Positions 6,301 through 8,652 of a stretch of DNA of 8,652 nucleotides are shown here, in pieces. Numbering within the stretch: position 1 is the stretch's first letter; every line of letters begins with the position of its first letter. The notes under the pieces were generated by a model, which had not been told where the DNA came from, searched no databases, and saw only the letters and a program-made list of their open reading frames with translations. The stretch is from Flavobacteriaceae bacterium (lineage in GTDB: Bacteria; Bacteroidota; Bacteroidia; Flavobacteriales; Flavobacteriaceae), in assembly GCA_026992695.1 (NCBI GenBank), contig JALWYP010000049.1, positions 1 to 8,652 of the forward strand, in the 5' to 3' direction. Position numbers and translations under genes: made by a program.

Positions 6301-8553
6301 ATTGAAAATGGTACAAGTCAAACCATTAATTTAGCACCTTTACAAGATGGAAATACCCAAAACACCTTAGACCAAGCCTATGACGAAGGCGGTGCTGGTT
6401 CTGGAAGAACTATTATAGCAGATAACGGTGCCGTAACCATAAACGGTACAGACGGTTTTGTTGTAACAGGTACTCAAGGATCTGGTGCAGTAGCTCCTTC
6501 TGGTGCTGGAACTAAAATGTTTTTTAATCCTAGAAAAGCTGCTTTTAGAGCCGGAAATATTTCGAGCACACATTGGAATGATGCTAATATAGGTACCTAT
6601 TCTTTTGCTGCTGGTTCAAACACCATTGCATCTGCTGTTCGTTCTTTTGCAATGGGATATTTAACAACAGCATCAGGTGATTCTGCTGCGTCATTTGGAC
6701 AAAATACGGTAGCATCAGGTATAAGTTCATTTGCAATGGGTGATAGATCAACAGCATCAGGTGGTAATACGCTTGCAATGGGTTACGACACCAAGGCACA
6801 AGGAATAAATTCAGCTGCCTTTGGTAATACTACTATCGCTTCAGGTAGTATGTCTTTAGCAACCGGGCAATCATCAACAGCATCTGGAATACATTCTGTT
6901 GCAATGGGAACCGGTACAACAGCTTCCGGAGATCAATCTTTGGCAACGGGTAGTGGTACGACGGCTTCGGGAGAGATATCTATTTCAGGAGGTTTAAATA
7001 CAACTGCTTCGGGAGATTTTTCTGTGGCAATAGGGAATAATTTGACTGCACCTTCTTATATAGAAACTGTCTTTGGGGCATTTAGTACAAACTATACCCC
7101 TAGTAGCACTACAACATGGGATGCTTCAGACCGTTTGTTTGTTATTGGAAATGGGGTGCCAGGAACAAGAAATAATGCGCTTACCATCTACAAAAACGGT
7201 TTAATGAATATTAATAATGCGTATAATATGCCGCTTACAGATGGTACACCCAACCAAGTCATGGCAACCGACGGGAGTGGTACTGTTTCGTTTGTTAATG
7301 CAAATACAATCGTAACTAGTAACACCCTCGACCAAGCTTACGACCAAGGAGGTGCCGGTGCAGGTAGAATTATAAACACAACAGATGGGGCAGTTCGACT
7401 TAATGGTACAGATGGTTTAGAAGTAAGAGGTGCAAGTGCAGGTATTGAAATTAGTAATACCGCAGAAAACGAAAGCGGTATTCATTTCAGAGATTCAGGT
7501 AATACCTCACAATATGCCGATATTAATTACGATAACAGCAACACCAACAACTCACTTAATATGTATGTAAATAGTGCGACACCTATGTTAACGTTAGATG
7601 ATAGTCAAAGAGTAGGTATTGGTACTACCACACCCGATACAAAATTAGCAGTTGCCGGTATCATTTCTGCTGCTTCAGATGCTACAGAAGTGAATAAGGT
7701 AGAGTTAGGTCACGGTGGAGCAAATGGCTATATTAATAATGTGGGTGCAGGAAATTTAGATTTTAGACATGAAGGTTCCAATTATATGACGCTAACCGAT
7801 ACCGGTAGATTGGGTATTGGTACTACCACACCTTCTGCCTCATTAGAAGTAAAACGAAACAGTACCGGTACCCTAGCACATTTAGAACTAGAAGAAAACC
7901 AAGCCAATGATGGTGCCAGAATAAAATTTACCAATACTTCTGAAACCAACAACAATTGGGTATTATACGGAAGAGCTGATAACACCAATACTAATAGCCG
8001 TTTTAATATTTACAACTCGGTAACAGGAAATATTTTAGTAGCCACAGGAGATGGTAAAGTAGGAATTTTAAGGACCCCAACTACTAATGCTTTTGAAGTG
8101 AATGGACAAGCATCAAAAAGTACTGCCGGCTCTTGGGCAGCAAATAGCGACCGTCGTTTAAAAAAAGAGATACTTAGTATTAGCGGAAAAGAAGCATTAA
8201 ACAAAATAAATAAGATGCGCGGAGTTACTTATTTATGGAATGATAACAAAACCGGAATTAAAAGACCTACCGATATTCAATACGGTTTTATTGCTCAAGA
8301 ACTCATGGAAGTTTTTCCTAATAAGGTAAGCAAAGACAATTTAGGTTATTACCAAACTGCTTATGGCGATTACGATCCTGTTTTTGTAGAAGCCATTAAA
8401 GAATTAAACAAACGATTAGAAACCCTTTCTGAAAAAAATCAACAACAAGAAGAAAAAATAGATGTTTTAACCGCTGAAAACCAACTTTTAAAACAAAAGT
8501 TATCAATTATAAAATCCTTGGAGGAACGATTAAAAAAACTAGAGAAACAATAA
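3331..8553 (+). CDS. Giant exported fibre-like protein with YadA-head repeats and C-terminal S74 chaperone
   Basis: This encodes 1740 residues. The ATG at 3331 is preferred over the in-frame TTG at 3292 because it begins directly with a signal peptide (1-19, cleavage ITGYA|QVG) after an A-rich tract. Order of modules: VGINNTNPKASLDI at 21-34; a Trp/Tyr module ending GFYYWDN...AAWVQV; eight 15-residue YGSYN repeats (160-279); cassettes beginning TLDQAYDEGGAG at about 331, 608, 1012 and 1332. The first three cassettes carry 7, 5 and 11 YadA-head-like 14-residue repeats, each array capped by a NTNYTP...DRLFV.G...NALTIYKNG segment. TDDQ repeats lie at 849-1008. Stalk motifs are VGIGTTTP (1428), LGIGTTTP (1494) and a decayed VGILRTPT (1577). 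The S74 chaperone is at 1606-1740 with a coiled coil from about 1684. By analogy with phage endosialidase and MYRF, it should trimerise and self-cleave at S1606. It is probably a surface fibre or adhesin. No T9SS C-terminal sorting domain is visible, so the export route past the periplasm is unclear. Confidence 0.88.
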   Translation: MKNQIIVLVITFLSITGYAQVGINNTNPKASLDITASNPATPANTDGILIPRIDAFPVTNPGADQQGMMVYLTTTSGGNPPGFYYWDNTAGPAAWVQVLKGDDADWYEESTTTAPNNINDDIYTYGNVAIGKSTADYSLDIQSTGSRGIYNRLTGNTSGSVYGNYTDISNSGNGNHYGSYNDLGGPGTGTQVGSNQIITNLGNGAHVGSNNFMSGSGTGNHWGTYNTLLGSGTGYHYGSYNILSGAGSGNKYASYNLISTSAGGTHYGVYSDVRKPTGYAGYFIGRMSLGNAATNRYLMPAADGTANQVMATDGSGNVSFVNANTIVTGNTLDQAYDEGGAGAGRTITADNGAVNINGGDGFQVTGIINSGDAITLTGTGTRMFFNPKKGAFRAGDVRGNFGDFNNNVWNDVNVGKFSFAGGINTKASGEASTAFGKITTASGQSSTAMGTLTTASGFSSTAMGTLTTASGQSSTAIGQNTMASGDLSISGGINTTASGNVSVAIGRDLVAPSYAETAIGGYNTNYTPVSNTAWNANDRLFVIGNGVSNGSRSNALTIYKNGRMNINDEYNMPLIDGTANQVMVTNGAGQLLFTNPSSIFTDTNTQNTLDQAYDEGGAGAGRTITADNGAVNINGGDGIQVTGLINVGASISLTGTGTRMFFNPKKGAFRAGDVRGNFGDFNNNVWNDVNVGKFSFAGGSNTKASGEASTAFGRITTASGAYSTAMGKNSTASGVGSTAMGNQTTASGNYSTAMGYYTTALSYGETTIGVFNTNYTPVSNTDWNANDRLFVVGDGENTGNRSNALTIYKNGLMNINDAYNMPLADGTANQIMATDGAGQISFVDPTTVGTDDQNITGSSLVGTNLTIGIENGTSQTINLAPLQDGTGTDDQTIDTFSFNTGTNVLTLEVENDGIAAQTVDLSSLQDGTGTDDQTIDTFSFNAGTNVLTLEVENDGIAAQTVDLSSLQDGTGTDDQNITGSSLVGTNLTIGIENGTSQTINLAPLQDGNTQNTLDQAYDEGGAGSGRTIIADNGAVTINGTDGFVVTGTQGSGAVAPSGAGTKMFFNPRKAAFRAGNISSTHWNDANIGTYSFAAGSNTIASAVRSFAMGYLTTASGDSAASFGQNTVASGISSFAMGDRSTASGGNTLAMGYDTKAQGINSAAFGNTTIASGSMSLATGQSSTASGIHSVAMGTGTTASGDQSLATGSGTTASGEISISGGLNTTASGDFSVAIGNNLTAPSYIETVFGAFSTNYTPSSTTTWDASDRLFVIGNGVPGTRNNALTIYKNGLMNINNAYNMPLTDGTPNQVMATDGSGTVSFVNANTIVTSNTLDQAYDQGGAGAGRIINTTDGAVRLNGTDGLEVRGASAGIEISNTAENESGIHFRDSGNTSQYADINYDNSNTNNSLNMYVNSATPMLTLDDSQRVGIGTTTPDTKLAVAGIISAASDATEVNKVELGHGGANGYINNVGAGNLDFRHEGSNYMTLTDTGRLGIGTTTPSASLEVKRNSTGTLAHLELEENQANDGARIKFTNTSETNNNWVLYGRADNTNTNSRFNIYNSVTGNILVATGDGKVGILRTPTTNAFEVNGQASKSTAGSWAANSDRRLKKEILSISGKEALNKINKMRGVTYLWNDNKTGIKRPTDIQYGFIAQELMEVFPNKVSKDNLGYYQTAYGDYDPVFVEAIKELNKRLETLSEKNQQQEEKIDVLTAENQLLKQKLSIIKSLEERLKKLEKQ
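3808..4167 (+). repeat. Eight tandem 15-residue (45-bp) YGSYN repeats
   Basis: Residues 160-279 divide without gaps into eight 15-residue units. The units are SVYGNYTDISNSGNG, NHYGSYNDLGGPGTG, TQVGSNQIITNLGNG, AHVGSNNFMSGSGTG, NHWGTYNTLLGSGTG, YHYGSYNILSGAGSG, NKYASYNLISTSAGG and THYGVYSDVRKPTGY. The consensus is xHYGSYNxLSGxGTG. The last unit leads into AGYFIG, as in bacterial YGVYG-type repeats. The regular short period with Gly turns suggests a beta-solenoid or trimeric beta-prism. Confidence 0.85.
4321..5151 (+). repeat. Cassette 1 (831 bp) of the giant gene
   Basis: A 277-residue module starting TLDQAYDEGGAGAGR. It contains a GTGTRMFFNPKKGAFRAG block, seven 14-residue head repeats and a capping/connector segment. 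It lies in exact register with cassette 2 at an offset of 831 bp. Bases 4457-4639 differ from 5288-5470 at only two of 183 positions. Confidence 0.85.
4576..4869 (+). repeat. Head-repeat array 1: seven 14-residue units
   Basis: Residues 416-513 form seven 42-bp units of consensus xxSTAxGxxTTASG, for example EASTAFGKITTASG and QSSTAMGTLTTASG. This is the left-handed parallel beta-roll motif of YadA/Hia-type trimeric adhesin heads. Units 3 (4660-4701) and 4 (4702-4743) are identical except for their first codon, indicating recent unit duplication. Confidence 0.88.
5152..5874 (+). repeat. Cassette 2 of the giant gene
   Basis: The second TLDQAYDEGGAGAGR cassette contains the same MFFNPKKGAFRAG block, five head repeats, an NTNYTP cap and the DGTANQIMATDGAGQ connector. 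It ends where the TDDQ block begins. Confidence 0.85.
5407..5616 (+). repeat. Head-repeat array 2: five 14-residue units
   Basis: Residues 693-762 form five 42-bp units, including AYSTAMGKNSTASG and VGSTAMGNQTTASG. The first unit (KFSFAGGSNTKASG) matches the first unit of array 1 except for Ile to Ser. The array is followed by the YGETTIGVFNTNYTP cap. Confidence 0.87.
5875..6354 (+). repeat. TDDQ repeat block in A-B-B-A order
   Basis: Four units each begin GTDDQ. Unit A (5875-5988, 38 residues; GTDDQNITGSSLVGTN...), unit B (5989-6114, 42 residues; GTDDQTIDTFSFNTGTN...), unit B again (6115-6240), then unit A again (6241-6354). TDDQ-type repeats are common in large Bacteroidota surface proteins. 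The two A copies differ at about five bases before their last codon, all silent; the two B copies differ at eight bases, seven of them silent. Confidence 0.88.
6364..7323 (+). repeat. Cassette 3 (960 bp) of the giant gene
   Basis: A TLDQAYDEGGAGSGR cassette of 320 residues. Its MFFNPRKAAFRAGN block is diverged from that of cassettes 1 and 2, and it carries the longest head array (11 units). It ends with a connector (DGTPNQVMATDGSGTVSF) that resembles the one before cassette 1 more than the one before cassette 2. Confidence 0.85.
6595..7056 (+). repeat. Head-repeat array 3: eleven 14-residue units
   Basis: Residues 1089-1242 form eleven 42-bp units such as IHSVAMGTGTTASG and DQSLATGSGTTASG. 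The final two, EISISGGLNTTASG and DFSVAIGNNLTAPS, match the final two units of array 1 (DLSISGGINTTASG, NVSVAIGRDLVAPS). The array is followed by the YIETVFGAFSTNYTP cap. Confidence 0.88.
8146..8553 (+). other. Peptidase S74 intramolecular chaperone domain
   Basis: This domain spans residues 1606-1740 of the giant protein. SDRRLKKEI places S1606 and K1611 five residues apart, the spacing of the catalytic Ser-Lys dyad in phage tail-spike chaperones and MYRF. The other family hallmark visible is YGFIAQELMEVFP (1651-1663). YDPVFVEAIKELN (1681-1693) corresponds to the usual 'PLLVEAIKEL' segment. It then runs into a Glu/Lys/Leu-rich coiled coil to the C-terminus. Self-cleavage just at S1606, after trimer folding, is expected from the family but not shown here. 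Confidence 0.88.
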
Positions 8554-8618
8554 AAAACGTTTTAAACATTTACGAATTCCTTTAAAATATTAAGAGAACT
8601 TTTATACCAAAACATAAT

Positions 8619-8652
8619 ATGAAACTTCTAAAATTATTATTCCCCTTAGTAC
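8619..8652 (+). CDS. Start of an exported protein (partial)
   Basis: An ATG at 8619 follows an AT-rich 65-bp gap after the giant gene. It opens MKLLKLLFPLV, a typical signal-peptide start with basic residues K2 and K5 and a hydrophobic stretch. The frame is open to the right edge. Only 11 codons are visible, so the product cannot be identified. The start is inferred from this signal-peptide pattern and the spacing. Confidence 0.55.
   Translation, partial: MKLLKLLFPLV

Noticed and set aside
4576..7056. Regular 42-bp periodicity suggesting a CRISPR array
   Set aside because: The repeats are in frame, degenerate and coding for YadA-type 14-residue units. There are no spacers and no conserved palindromic repeat.
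3331..8553. Prophage tail-fibre gene
   Set aside because: The S74 domain is phage-like, but the protein has a Sec signal peptide and Bacteroidota TDDQ/VGIGTTTP modules, and no phage gene is visible in the window.
8554..8563. AAAACGTTTT palindrome as terminator of the giant gene
   Set aside because: The stem is AU-only apart from a central CG with no room for a loop, and no extended T-run follows.

Overview
The window reads as chromosomal DNA from a marine-type Flavobacteriaceae (phylum Bacteroidota). It is AT-rich. Its gene starts follow A-rich stretches rather than clear Shine-Dalgarno sites. Nearly every protein begins with a short Sec signal peptide ending in an A-Q cleavage site. The families present (a TonB-dependent receptor tail and a giant protein with VGIGTxxP motifs, TDDQ repeats and an S74 chaperone) are characteristic of that group. 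All genes lie on the + strand.

Layout. Positions 1-384 are the C-terminal end of a TonB-dependent outer-membrane receptor that starts outside the window. Positions 385-819 are non-coding and hold degenerate direct repeats, small dyads and a terminator-like palindrome. Positions 820-3087 hold four small exported proteins that I cannot assign to a named family. The first (820-1395) may be a separate unit. The other three (1528-2070, 2101-2589, 2659-3087) are closely spaced, and the last two are clear paralogs with a conserved GKL-C...DPW-E core. This cluster is bracketed by a perfect 23-bp inverted repeat (702-724 and 3182-3204) built on the 16-bp palindrome TCTATGAATTCATAGA.

Positions 3331-8553 encode a 1740-residue exported modular fibre-like protein. 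In order it has a signal peptide, a VGINNTNP head, eight 15-residue YGSYN repeats, three cassettes containing 7, 5 and 11 YadA-head-like 14-residue repeats, an A-B-B-A block of TDDQ repeats between cassettes 2 and 3, a fourth cassette that lacks the head array, VGIGTTTP stalk motifs, and a C-terminal peptidase S74 intramolecular chaperone with its Ser-Lys dyad followed by a coiled coil. By analogy with phage tail spikes it should trimerise and cut off its own C-terminus. A further exported protein begins at 8619 and runs off the window.

All complete genes encode exported products, so the window looks like a cell-envelope or surface locus. A functional link between the small secreted proteins and the giant fibre is inferred from position only. 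The most notable points are the undescribed paralog pair, the repeat architecture of the giant protein (with evidence of both recent duplication and long-term protein-level conservation), and the inverted repeats flanking the small-gene cluster.
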